Source: FEN-1297 sp046704565 (GTDB lineage: Bacteria > Bacteroidota > Ignavibacteria > Ignavibacteriales > Ignavibacteriaceae). Taken from it: a stretch of 11,633 nucleotides of DNA. Under the pieces are notes generated by a model. It was not told where the DNA came from and made no database searches. It worked only from the letters and a program-made list of their open reading frames with translations. This document shows, piece by piece, positions 1-7,264 of the stretch (within the stretch, counting starts at the first letter, position 1; the number at the start of each line of letters is the position of its first letter). The stretch is taken from the NCBI GenBank assembly GCA_046704565.1, contig JBJKRP010000205.1, positions 1-11,633 on the forward strand, written 5' to 3'. The position numbers and the translations under genes were made by a program.

Positions 1-922
1 AAGTCATGTCGCGAAGGACATATTCGATTATCTCTTCAGCGGTATCTTTATAGAAATTATTTTTAGTCGCCTGATAAGCTTCCGTATAAGCGGTAATCAA
101 TAATGCCTGATCATAAAGCATCTTTTCGAAATGAGGGACAAGCCATTCACGGTCGGTAGAATAACGGTGGAAGCCAAAACCGGTATGGTCATAAATGCCG
201 CCGAGGCGCATCTGCATTAACGTCTTTTCAACCATTTCAAGAGCACGGTTATCCTTCTTTCTCATCCAATATCTTAAAAGAAAAAGAAGATTATGAGGAG
301 AAGGAAACTTAGGCGCGCTTCCGAATCCGCCGAACTGTTTATCATACCGGCGAAGAAAAGAATCGAAAGCATTATCCAGGATACTTTCGTCGATCTTTGC
401 ATCTGTATTTTTACTTTCGGAAGAATTAAGCGCAAAAACAATTTCCTCGGCAGATTTATTTATTTCCCCTCGTTTGGAAGTCCAGAAATCTTTAATCCGG
501 GGAATAAGCTCTGTCATACCTATCCTGCCGAAGCGGTTTTCTTTCGGGAAATAAGTGCCTGCAAAGAACGGCTGCCTTTCCGGGGTCATTATAATCGTAA
601 GGGGCCAGCCGCCGCTGCCGGTCATCATCTGGCAGGCAGTCATATAAATACCATCAATGTCCGGTCGCTCTTCCCTGTCAACTTTAATTGATATAAAAGT
701 ATCATTCATAAGCCGGGCAACTTCTTCGTCCTCGAATGATTCTTTTTCCATTACGTGGCACCAGTGGCAGGTTGAATAGCCGATAGACAGGAAGACCGGT
801 TTATCTTCCGACTTTGCCTTTGCAAATGCCTCGCCGCCCCATGGATACCAGTCAACAGGATTATTAGAATGCTGAAGAAGGTAAGGGCTCTTTTCTTTTA
901 TTAAGTGGTTTGGTTTACTCAT
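1..922 (-). CDS. YyaL/SSP411-family thioredoxin-domain protein (DUF255), N-terminal part, cut by window edge
   Basis: The minus strand reads from an ATG at 922 to the window edge without a stop, giving about 307 residues of a family that is usually near 650-700 residues, so roughly the second half lies outside. The start MSKPNHLIKEKSPYLLQH and the following NPVDWYPWG stretch are the classical opening of the family. The thioredoxin-like domain (about residues 1-165) contains C52-H-W-C55-H, then a GSGGWPL motif and a FFAGTYFP motif. From about residue 195 the GGFG.APKFP motif opens the alpha/alpha-barrel (six-hairpin glycosidase-like) part, followed by GFHRYSTD and HFEKMLYDQ near 245-270. No signal peptide is visible, so it is probably cytoplasmic. 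Family members are poorly characterised; a redox or sugar-related role is only suggested by the folds. It is divergent from the genes to its right. No frameshift was found at the several points where I checked the frame. Confidence 0.93.
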   Translation of the reverse strand, partial: MSKPNHLIKEKSPYLLQHSNNPVDWYPWGGEAFAKAKSEDKPVFLSIGYSTCHWCHVMEKESFEDEEVARLMNDTFISIKVDREERPDIDGIYMTACQMMTGSGGWPLTIIMTPERQPFFAGTYFPKENRFGRIGMTELIPRIKDFWTSKRGEINKSAEEIVFALNSSESKNTDAKIDESILDNAFDSFLRRYDKQFGGFGSAPKFPSPHNLLFLLRYWMRKKDNRALEMVEKTLMQMRLGGIYDHTGFGFHRYSTDREWLVPHFEKMLYDQALLITAYTEAYQATKNNFYKDTAEEIIEYVLRDMT

Positions 923-966
923 ATTCTTTTTATCTAAATTAAACAATCGCAACACAACCTGATGTT

Positions 967-1152
967 ATGCAAGTAACTCTTTATTTCGATCACCTTGATT
1001 TCATCAGTAATCTTAATTGTAATCTTACTCTTAATTTTGCTCAGGGATTTAATCCGATTATGAGCACGAGTATCAGTAAGATTAGGTTTATGAACGGTAC
1101 GAAATCAGAACAGGTTAATTCTTTATTTGTGATTGGACTTCAATTTTTTTAA
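967..1152 (+). pseudogene. Possible remnant of an outer-membrane beta-barrel C-terminus (61 codons)
   Basis: A 61-codon plus-strand frame lies in the 271-bp gap between two divergent genes. The translation alternates polar and hydrophobic residues as membrane beta-strands do and ends NSLFVIGLQFF, with a terminal aromatic residue as in outer-membrane barrel proteins recognised by the BAM complex. It is far too short to be a barrel, has no signal peptide, and its frame is closed by a TAA at 940-942 shortly upstream of the ATG. It could be the tail of a decayed porin-like gene, a small unrelated ORF or chance. I see no Shine-Dalgarno site. The rest of the gap (923-966 and 1153-1193) must hold the promoters for the two flanking genes, but none is clear. 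Confidence 0.25.
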
Positions 1153-1193
1153 GTTGACGTAAGACAATTTCCATCAACAAAACCGGCATACCC

Positions 1194-1925
1194 ATGAACA
1201 ATAAGAGCGGCTTAATTTTACCTGCAGTAATAGCTGGTGTATTTTTTCTTATCGGAGTAATTATAACAACCTCTACGTGGAAGTCCAATTACAATTCAAA
1301 CCAAACCATCACGGTTACGGGCTCTGCTACGAAGGATATTGTATCCGATCTCGCAATCTTAAAAGGAACGTTGACCGCTCAATCGGCAACTGCAGATGCT
1401 GCTTACAGACAGCTTGAGAGCGAAAGACCTGTACTTTTAAAATTTTTAGAATCAAAAGGATTCCCGGAAAACAAAGTCGGGCTTTCTGCAATTACACACT
1501 ACCCTATTTATGAAACTGCCGCTAACGGATACCAGACTCAAAACATAAAAGGCTATACTTACGACCAGCAGGTTGAAATACAGTCCAATGACGTAGACAA
1601 AATAAAACAGATTTCAATTGAAGTCGCGTCGGTAATAGAGAAGGGCGTAAACTTCAACGTACGCCCGCCGGAATACCATTACACCAGTTTAGCACAGTTA
1701 AAAATAGATATGCAGGCGGCTGCCGCCAGAGATGCCATGGTAAGGGCTGAAAAGATTGCAAACGCTACTGGACGCAAGCTTGGTCCTATGCGCAGCGCGA
1801 GGATGGGCGTACTACAGATTACCCCTAAATATTCGAACGAGGTTTCCAACTACGGAATAAACGATATTACGTCAATAGATAAAGAGATTACCGCGGTGGT
1901 TAACGCTTCATTTGAGTTAGAATAA
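1194..1925 (+). CDS. SIMPL (DUF541) domain protein, membrane-anchored
   Basis: This 243-residue protein opens with a short polar tail and one hydrophobic segment (about residues 7-27) that anchors it in the inner membrane or acts as an uncleaved signal, leaving the rest in the periplasm. The SIMPL domain begins with the typical ITVTGSATKDIVSDLA strand (about 38-54) and runs to the C-terminus. It includes a long helix around 66-89, the GYTYDQQVEIQ strand near 120-130, and the AAAARDAMVRAEKIANATG helix near 175-193 that is characteristic of the family. It ends ITAVVNASFELE. The length is normal for the family. SIMPL proteins are widespread but poorly understood; roles in envelope stress or oxidative stress have been proposed. 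The ATG has no obvious Shine-Dalgarno sequence. The gene stands alone, followed by an inverted repeat at 1929. Confidence 0.9.
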   Translation: MNNKSGLILPAVIAGVFFLIGVIITTSTWKSNYNSNQTITVTGSATKDIVSDLAILKGTLTAQSATADAAYRQLESERPVLLKFLESKGFPENKVGLSAITHYPIYETAANGYQTQNIKGYTYDQQVEIQSNDVDKIKQISIEVASVIEKGVNFNVRPPEYHYTSLAQLKIDMQAAAARDAMVRAEKIANATGRKLGPMRSARMGVLQITPKYSNEVSNYGINDITSIDKEITAVVNASFELE

Positions 1926-1928
1926 TTA

Positions 1929-1977
1929 AATTGTCTAATTGCTAAATTGCTAAGGACAGTACAGCAATTAGACAATT
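1929..1977. repeat. Perfect 15-bp inverted repeat with octamer substructure
   Basis: Arms AATTGTCTAATTGCT (1929-1943) and AGCAATTAGACAATT (1963-1977) are exact reverse complements, separated by a 19-nt loop. The left side is itself built from 8-bp units (aattgtct, aattgcta, aattgcta at 1929, 1937 and 1945) of the same type as the tandem array at 8463-8510. It starts four bases after the SIMPL stop codon, so the RNA hairpin could end or stabilise that transcript. The stem is AT-rich and no T-run follows, so it is not a classical intrinsic terminator. Confidence 0.7.
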
Positions 1978-2012
1978 AACTTCTGTCCTCACCGGTAATA
2001 TCCGTACCTCTT

Positions 2013-2049
2013 TTGACCTTATTTATGTTAAAGTTATTATTTATTTTTG
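2013..2049 (+). promoter_or_regulatory. Candidate promoter for the cytochrome c gene
   Basis: TTGACC (2013-2018) and TATTAT (2035-2040) lie 16 bp apart, a sigma70-like arrangement. Just beyond, TATTTTTG (2042-2049) matches the Bacteroidetes -7 consensus TAnnTTTG, although its distance to the upstream TTG is longer than usual. Both readings place transcription start some tens of bases before the ATG at 2100. This is pattern matching in AT-rich DNA only. Confidence 0.3.
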
Positions 2050-2099
2050 TGCAATACTTTTTACGGTATCTTTATTTATGAATTATAGATCGGAATACA

Positions 2100-2531
2100 A
2101 TGACTAAGCCTCAAATATGGGTAGCAGCGGTGCTGGTATTATTTTTTGCGTTATATATTTTGGAGATGAATACGAAGAGATCGGATGAGCAGCCGAAGCC
2201 GGCTCCTACAACGACAATGCAGCAGCAGCAATCGCAGCAGGTATCGGCAGACCAGCCGCCTGAAAAGCTGGTAGCAAGCTTAGGATGCACGGGCTGCCAC
2301 GGAGGAGATCTGACAGGTACGGCTATGGCGCCTGATCTGCATGGAATAAAGCCTAATTGGTCTCGTGAAAGACTTATAAACTTTCTGCGCAACCCGCAAT
2401 CATATATGAGCTCATCAAGATTCCAGGAGCTTAAATCAAAATACCCGCAAACTATTATGCCTTCCTTCAGCAACATAGATGTTAAGGTACTTGGAAAGGT
2501 GGCTGATTATCTTCTTGGCTTGAATAAGTAG
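2100..2531 (+). CDS. Membrane-anchored monoheme cytochrome c
   Basis: This 143-residue protein has an N-terminal hydrophobic segment (about residues 7-21) with no clear cleavage site, so it is probably a membrane anchor. A Pro/Gln-rich flexible linker follows (about 30-52, with a run of four Gln), then a class I cytochrome c domain. The heme-binding motif is C63-T-G-C66-H67. M120 in the TIMPSF segment is the likely sixth axial ligand, and a C-terminal helix (VLGKVADYLLGL) closes the fold. The location and heme attachment imply electron transfer in the periplasm at the inner-membrane surface. The partner is not shown by the neighbours, because the gene is monocistronic, between a SIMPL gene and the convergent phosphate operon. 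It ends in TAG, showing that TAG is a true stop codon in this genome. Confidence 0.9.
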   Translation: MTKPQIWVAAVLVLFFALYILEMNTKRSDEQPKPAPTTTMQQQQSQQVSADQPPEKLVASLGCTGCHGGDLTGTAMAPDLHGIKPNWSRERLINFLRNPQSYMSSSRFQELKSKYPQTIMPSFSNIDVKVLGKVADYLLGLNK

Positions 2532-2657
2532 TCGCTGGTTATAGAAGTTAATGAAGACGACATAGCCGCGTGATCGCATGTGGGAAGCGGAGAAAATTCC
2601 CGATCTTTATTCAATATTTATCTTACTGCAAGAGCTGATCTTTTCGGATTAAAGTCA

Positions 2658-2685
2658 CTGCCTGAAACGTTTTTCATTCAGGCAG
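2658..2685 (-). terminator. Hairpin spanning the phoU stop codon, possible 3'-end structure
   Basis: CTGCCTGAA (2658-2666) and TTCAGGCAG (2677-2685) form a perfect 9-bp stem with a 10-nt loop, extendable by three pairs across a one-base bulge. The phoU stop codon (2676-2674) lies in the loop. Neither strand shows a T-run directly after the stem, so a rho-independent terminator is doubtful; it may instead protect the 3' end or serve the convergent cytochrome transcript. A weaker GGGAA/TTCCC pair (2582-2586 and 2597-2601) lies further left. The 142-bp gap 2532-2673 shows nothing else. Confidence 0.35.
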
Positions 2686-3354
2686 GTGAAAATCTTCAAG
2701 TTTCTTTTTGTGAGTGACGATTTCATTTTCGAGCAGGAATATAACGTCTTCGGATATGTTGGTTGCGTGGTCGGCAAGCCTCTCAATCTGCCTTGCAAGA
2801 ACAATCAGGTGAGCACACGGCTCCGCTAAATCAGGATTGGTTTTAATTTTTTCAACGAGCTGGTTAAATATCTTTTTATTAAGCTCGTCAACGATATCAT
2901 CGTTTACCCAGATAGTATTTGCCTGTTCGCTGTCTCTATTAATGAAAGCGGTAATAGCATCCTTGACCATGGTGCGGGCTATCTTTGCCATCTCCAGCAG
3001 ATCGGTTTGTGCAATAATATCTCTAAAGTTATCAGTGCGCTTTACGCGCTGCACTATGTTAACCGCAATATCGCCGCAGCGCTCAAGCTGGCTGTCAATC
3101 TTAATGGCTGTAAGTATAAAGCGCAGATCGCCGGCTACGGGCTGATAAAGCGCCAGCATGTTTTCACACTTAGCCATTATCAGGTTATCGTAAGCGTCTA
3201 CCTCCCTATCCCGGTGCTTTACGGTTTTATAAAGCCTTACCGAGGAGTCTTCCATATCCTTAAAGCTGTTCTCCACCTGCTCATCAACAATAGAAGCCAT
3301 CTTGTTGATTGTATTTTTCAGCTCTTCAAATTCTTTTTCAAAATGTCTTTCCAT
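2674..3354 (-). CDS. phoU: Phosphate signalling and transport regulator PhoU
   Basis: At 226 residues this is the normal length of PhoU, a cytoplasmic protein made of two repeated three-helix bundles. Each repeat carries the family metal-cluster motif: E91-R-C-G-D95 in the first and E191-R-L-A-D195-H196 with a following N199 in the second. The opening RHFEKEFEELKN...M is also typical. PhoU links the Pst transporter to the PhoR sensor kinase and keeps the Pho regulon silent when phosphate is plentiful. It is the last gene of the operon. It is separated from pstB by 96 nt, the largest gap in the operon. That gap contains a 6-bp inverted pair (3405-3410 with 3429-3434), which might tune PhoU level or transcript stability. 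Its stop codon lies in the loop of a hairpin at 2658-2685. The ATG lacks a strong Shine-Dalgarno site. Confidence 0.96.
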   Translation of the reverse strand: MERHFEKEFEELKNTINKMASIVDEQVENSFKDMEDSSVRLYKTVKHRDREVDAYDNLIMAKCENMLALYQPVAGDLRFILTAIKIDSQLERCGDIAVNIVQRVKRTDNFRDIIAQTDLLEMAKIARTMVKDAITAFINRDSEQANTIWVNDDIVDELNKKIFNQLVEKIKTNPDLAEPCAHLIVLARQIERLADHATNISEDVIFLLENEIVTHKKKLEDFHLPE

Positions 3355-3450
3355 TTCGTCTTACCGTTTTTAATGTTAATAATCTCAGTTCTATACTTAA
3401 ACTTAAACCGGAGTAAGAGTAAGTTCAGCGGTTTCGGCACTGTTTATAAA

Positions 3451-4260
3451 TTATCCGAATCTTCCGGTAATATAATCTTCCGTCTGTTTTTTTGACGGTG
3501 CTGTGAATATCTTTTTTGTATCTGCAAACTCAACAAGCTCGCCCATATAAAAGAATGCAGTATAGTCGCTTACTCTTGCAGCCTGCTGCATGTTATGCGT
3601 AACGATTACAATAGTATATTCTTTTTTCAACTCAAATATAAGCTCTTCAATCTTGGCAGTTGAGATAGGATCAAGTGCGCTTGCAGGCTCGTCCATTAAA
3701 ATTACCTCCGGATTTACCGCAATTGTTCGCGCAATGCATAATCGCTGCTGCTGTCCGCCGGAGAGGTCGGCGCCGGACTTATTCAGCTTGTCCTTAACCT
3801 CATCCCAGAGCGCGGCTTGTTTAAGAGTCTTCTCAACTATCTCCTTTAATGCCTTCCGGTTCCTAAATCCGTTTAACTTAAGCCCCGCAATTACATTATT
3901 AAAGACAGACATTGTAGGAAAAGGGTTCGGCTTCTGGAAAACCATCCCGATTTTTCTGCGGATGTACACAGGGTCTATTTTCATAACATCTTCACCGTCG
4001 AAAATAATTTTCCCTGTAATAGTTCCTCCTGCAACCTCATGCATACGGTTAATACTTCTAAGGAATGTAGATTTACCGCAGCCGGAGGGACCGATTATTG
4101 CCAACACCTTGCGTTCCGGTATTTCCAAAGAGACCTTTTTTATCGCTTCAAACTTTCCAAAAAATGAAGAGAGACTTTGGACGGAAATTTTCGTTTGTTC
4201 ATGATTCATGGGAATATCTTTGGGAACAATCTCAGTCTTTACTTTTTCAATATCTTCCAT
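3451..4260 (-). CDS. pstB: Phosphate ABC transporter ATP-binding protein PstB
   Basis: This 269-residue ATPase drives phosphate import through PstCA. All nucleotide-binding elements are present: Walker A GPSGCGKST (57-65), Q-loop Q109 in VFQKPNPFP, signature LSGGQQQR (166-173), Walker B VILMDEP with catalytic E191, D-loop SALDP and switch H222. The RSINRMHE segment after Walker A and the PNPFP after the Q-loop are specific to PstB rather than to ABC ATPases in general. An N-terminal extension of about 25 residues precedes the ABC core, slightly longer than in E. coli PstB. The start codon sits one base past the pstA stop codon, indicating translational coupling. No Shine-Dalgarno site is evident, fitting re-initiation from pstA. 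Confidence 0.97.
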   Translation of the reverse strand: MEDIEKVKTEIVPKDIPMNHEQTKISVQSLSSFFGKFEAIKKVSLEIPERKVLAIIGPSGCGKSTFLRSINRMHEVAGGTITGKIIFDGEDVMKIDPVYIRRKIGMVFQKPNPFPTMSVFNNVIAGLKLNGFRNRKALKEIVEKTLKQAALWDEVKDKLNKSGADLSGGQQQRLCIARTIAVNPEVILMDEPASALDPISTAKIEELIFELKKEYTIVIVTHNMQQAARVSDYTAFFYMGELVEFADTKKIFTAPSKKQTEDYITGRFG

Positions 4261-4261
4261 G

Positions 4262-5131
4262 TTAATTCGTCGTTTTATATTTTGATCTTGTAATGAACCG
4301 GAACACCAAGCTCAGTAATGAAATTAGGATAATTAAAACCAATGCCGCAGTCCAGGCTTGATCGTTCCAGTCTTTATACGGAGCCGAAGCATATAAATAA
4401 ATATAAACAGTAAGGGAGGCTATTGGCTGGAAGACATTAGTAGACCAAAACCTGTTGGAAAGGGCTGTAAATAAGAGCGGCGCGGTTTCTCCGGCAGCCC
4501 TGGATAGACCCAATAAGATTCCGGTTGCAATTCCCTTCCATGCTGTTTTAAGAACAATCATCAAAGTAGTCTTCCACTTTGGGATGCCGAGCGCCAGACC
4601 TGCTTCCCTGTAAGACTGAGGAACGAGCTTAGTCATTTCCTCCGTAGTCCTTATAATAGTCGGAATCATTAAGATAGCCAAAGCAACACCACCAGCCAGT
4701 GCGGAAAAATGCTTCATCGGAATAACTACCAGTGTATACGCAACCACGCCGATTACAATCGAAGGAACGCCGCTTAATACATCGGTAAAGAAACGAACGG
4801 CGGCTCCGAACTTATTACGACCGAACTCCGATAAATAAGTGCCGGTAAGTATACCTACCGGAATCCCGATCCCGCCGCCGATAGCAATTAAGATTAATGT
4901 ACCGACTATAGCGTTAACCATACCTCCGCCGGATTCGCCGACAGGCGTAGGTAGCTTGGTAAAGAAATCAATATTAAGATGAGCAATACCCTGCCTGATG
5001 GTATAATAAAATATAAAAACCAGCGGTAAAATTGTTATTAAAGCCGCAAGCAGGGAAAGCGACATCATGACAACATTAGTCGTCTTCCTTCTGTAGAAGG
5101 TAAAGTTCTTTACACTGGGCTTAGTTTCCAT
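4262..5131 (-). CDS. pstA: Phosphate ABC transporter permease PstA
   Basis: This 289-residue inner-membrane permease forms the phosphate channel together with PstC. Six hydrophobic segments can be seen (about 22-44, 74-100, 118-139, 145-160, 202-222 and 262-282). The cytoplasmic EAA loop that contacts PstB is EAGLALGIPKWKT (176-188). PstA-type motifs include SGVPSIVIG (120-128) and the RAAGETAPLLFTA segment (211-223) with its conserved Arg and Glu. The ATG lies inside the end of pstC, a 22-bp overlap, and the stop is one base before pstB. The three transporter genes are therefore very tightly coupled. Confidence 0.96.
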   Translation of the reverse strand: METKPSVKNFTFYRRKTTNVVMMSLSLLAALITILPLVFIFYYTIRQGIAHLNIDFFTKLPTPVGESGGGMVNAIVGTLILIAIGGGIGIPVGILTGTYLSEFGRNKFGAAVRFFTDVLSGVPSIVIGVVAYTLVVIPMKHFSALAGGVALAILMIPTIIRTTEEMTKLVPQSYREAGLALGIPKWKTTLMIVLKTAWKGIATGILLGLSRAAGETAPLLFTALSNRFWSTNVFQPIASLTVYIYLYASAPYKDWNDQAWTAALVLIILISLLSLVFRFITRSKYKTTN

Positions 5132-6138
5132 TTACGTTCCGTACTCCAGACAAGAAGGCGTGCTAAAATATTAATTATAATAGTAATTACAAAAAGGACA
5201 AGTGCAAGCTCAATCAGAGAGCTTAAATATAAATCCGAGGTTGCCTCGGTAAACTCATTTGCAAGTACGCTTGCCATAGTATAGCCGGGATCTAAAAGCG
5301 AGGCAGATATTTCCGGGCGGTTACCTATTACCATTACCACCGCCATCGTCTCGCCTATTGCTCTTCCAAGACCCAGTATAATTGCACCGAACAGACCGGA
5401 CTTCGCATAACTCAGGACAATCTTTGTTACCTCCCATTTAGTAGCCCCCAGGGCATAGGCTGCCTCACGCTGTGAATTGGGAACAGACTTTAGAACATCT
5501 CTTGAAATAGATGAAATAATCGGAAGTATCATTATGGCAAGGATTATTCCAGCCGCAAGCATACCAAACCCGTATGGGGCTCCCTGGAAGAAGGGAGAAT
5601 TGGGAAATTCATTTTGAAGAAAAGGCTCTATGTTGTCGCGCAGCCAAGGCACCATAACAAAGATTCCCCACAGACCGTAGACAACACTTGGAATTCCTGC
5701 GAGCAGCTCGGTCAAAAATGAAAGCGGTTTTTCCAGCCATTCGGGTGCAATCTCTGAAAGAAAGATTGCAACTCCAATTCCCAGCGGAATAGCGAATAAA
5801 AGACCGAGGAAAGAAGAAAACAACGTACCGTAAATCATCGGCAGAGCGCCGAATATCTGGTTATAGGGATCCCACGTTGTAGAAGTAAGAAATCCCCATC
5901 CGAACTTCTTCATGGATAATATGGAACTGGTATACATTTGCCAGCCCATGAATATAATAAGCACAAAGACTAACACCGCAAAAAGCAGTGTTAGTCTTTC
6001 AAAAAATTTATCGCCGAGATTACGGTCTCCGAAAATTTTAGCTAAAAGAGAACTGCTTTTAGCCTTTGATTTTTTATTGCGCTTATTAAAATAATCCTTA
6101 ACCTTCTCGCGCGTTTCACTTTCTTTTATAATATCCAC
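5110..6138 (-). CDS. pstC: Phosphate ABC transporter permease PstC (GTG start)
   Basis: This 342-residue permease is the partner of PstA. It has a Lys-rich cytoplasmic extension (about residues 1-45) before the first membrane helix (about 49-66). It then has the PstC-type segments SFLGLLFAIPLGIGVAIFLSE, ELLAGIPSVVYGLWG (144-158), the EAA loop EAAYALGATKWEV (225-237), and GRAIGETMAVVMVIGN (258-273), where the conserved Arg and Glu lie in the translocation path. The start codon is GTG (6138-6136). An in-frame TGA two codons upstream excludes a longer protein, and the next Met is inside the membrane domain. There is no clear Shine-Dalgarno sequence, so the weak start may keep permease levels below PstS. 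It begins 19 nt after pstS and overlaps pstA by 22 bp. Confidence 0.95.
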   Translation of the reverse strand: MDIIKESETREKVKDYFNKRNKKSKAKSSSLLAKIFGDRNLGDKFFERLTLLFAVLVFVLIIFMGWQMYTSSILSMKKFGWGFLTSTTWDPYNQIFGALPMIYGTLFSSFLGLLFAIPLGIGVAIFLSEIAPEWLEKPLSFLTELLAGIPSVVYGLWGIFVMVPWLRDNIEPFLQNEFPNSPFFQGAPYGFGMLAAGIILAIMILPIISSISRDVLKSVPNSQREAAYALGATKWEVTKIVLSYAKSGLFGAIILGLGRAIGETMAVVMVIGNRPEISASLLDPGYTMASVLANEFTEATSDLYLSSLIELALVLFVITIIINILARLLVWSTERKWKLSPV

Positions 6139-6157
6139 AGATCAAAAATGTTCTTAA

Positions 6158-7207
6158 CTATAGTTTCTTTCCATTACTGGTAATAGTATTTAGCTTTTCA
6201 AGATCGAGCTTCTGAACCGGTTTTGGAAGGGGCGCATAGTAAAGGCTTGTAGCATCAGCCTGTCCTTTGGTAACAGCCCATTTCAAAAACTTAACAAGAG
6301 CTTCCGCATGCGAACGATCTTTTATGTCCTTAGGAATAACTACCCACGAAAATCCGCAAATCGGATAAGAATTCTTTCCGGGTGAGTTCGTAATAACTGC
6401 GCGGAGGTCTGCAGGCATATGCTTTGCGGCTCCGGCAGCAGCATCGGAAACAGTATTGAAGTTTACGTCGATGTAGTTCCCTTCCTGATTTTTAATCATG
6501 CAGTAAGGGAGATTATTCTGTCTTGCATAGGCTAATTCAATGTAGCCGATGGCGCCTTTTGTCTGCGCAATAATTCCGGCAACGCCTTCTGTTCCTTTTG
6601 CACCGAGACCGACAGGCCAGTTAACCGACGTGCTAACGCCGCATCTCTTTGCCCATTCCGGGCTGACCTTTGTTAAATAGCTTGTAAAGATAAATGTGGT
6701 ACCGCTTCCTTCGGAACGGTGTGCTACGATGATTGCCCGGTTGGGAAGATTCTTGCCGGGATTCATCTTAACTATTCTTGAATCATTCCACTTCGTAATC
6801 TTACCAAGATAAATATCGGCAAGGGTTGTTCCGTCTAATTTAATTCCCTGTCCTACCGAAGGAAGGTTATAAGTAATTGCAACACCGCCCATAATAATCG
6901 GGATATGTACAACTTCTGTTCCTCTTCCCTTTTTGAAGTCGCTCATTTGTTCCGGTGTTAAAGGAGCATCGGATGCGCCGAAATCAACGGTACCTTCCGT
7001 AATCTGACGGATACCGCCGCCGCTGCCTATGGAAGCATAATTGATCTGGATGCCGGTCATCTTATTGTAGGCATCGAACCATTTTGAAAAGATCGGGTAA
7101 TCAAATGTAGAGCCTGCACCGGTCAGCTTTACCTGCGCGCTTACATTTGATGATGTTAATATTATTCCGGCGAGTAAACATACTGCCGAAAGGATTTTTA
7201 ATTTCAT
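6158..7207 (-). CDS. pstS: Periplasmic phosphate-binding protein PstS
   Basis: This 349-residue protein has a signal peptide (charged start, hydrophobic 5-19, likely cleavage after VSA at residue 24). No lipobox Cys is in place, so it should be a soluble periplasmic protein. Phosphate-binding elements of the family are all visible: GAGSTFDYP (30-38), the SIGSGGGI turn (59-66), DFGASDAP with D80, and the RSEGSGT loop (164-170). R164 and S168-G169-T170 of that loop match the E. coli PstS anion-binding loop, with Glu replacing the loop Asp, a common variant. A good Shine-Dalgarno AGGAG (7219-7215) lies 7 nt before the ATG, one of the few strong ones here, fitting the high expression expected of a binding protein. 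It ends in TAG. The preceding porin gene ends 57 nt upstream with no terminator, so co-transcription is likely. Confidence 0.97.
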   Translation of the reverse strand: MKLKILSAVCLLAGIILTSSNVSAQVKLTGAGSTFDYPIFSKWFDAYNKMTGIQINYASIGSGGGIRQITEGTVDFGASDAPLTPEQMSDFKKGRGTEVVHIPIIMGGVAITYNLPSVGQGIKLDGTTLADIYLGKITKWNDSRIVKMNPGKNLPNRAIIVAHRSEGSGTTFIFTSYLTKVSPEWAKRCGVSTSVNWPVGLGAKGTEGVAGIIAQTKGAIGYIELAYARQNNLPYCMIKNQEGNYIDVNFNTVSDAAAGAAKHMPADLRAVITNSPGKNSYPICGFSWVVIPKDIKDRSHAEALVKFLKWAVTKGQADATSLYYAPLPKPVQKLDLEKLNTITSNGKKL

Positions 7208-7264
7208 TTCATTTCTCCTATATAAATATAAAAATAATTTTGGAATTTCATTTAAAAATTTTAA

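Noticed and set aside
293..691. 132-codon plus-strand ORF
   Set aside because: It lies wholly antisense to the YyaL-type gene, whose family motifs are clear on the other strand; the translation shows no domain.
3007..4204. Long plus-strand ORFs opposite phoU and pstB
   Set aside because: Shadow frames antisense to genes whose full motif sets are present on the minus strand.
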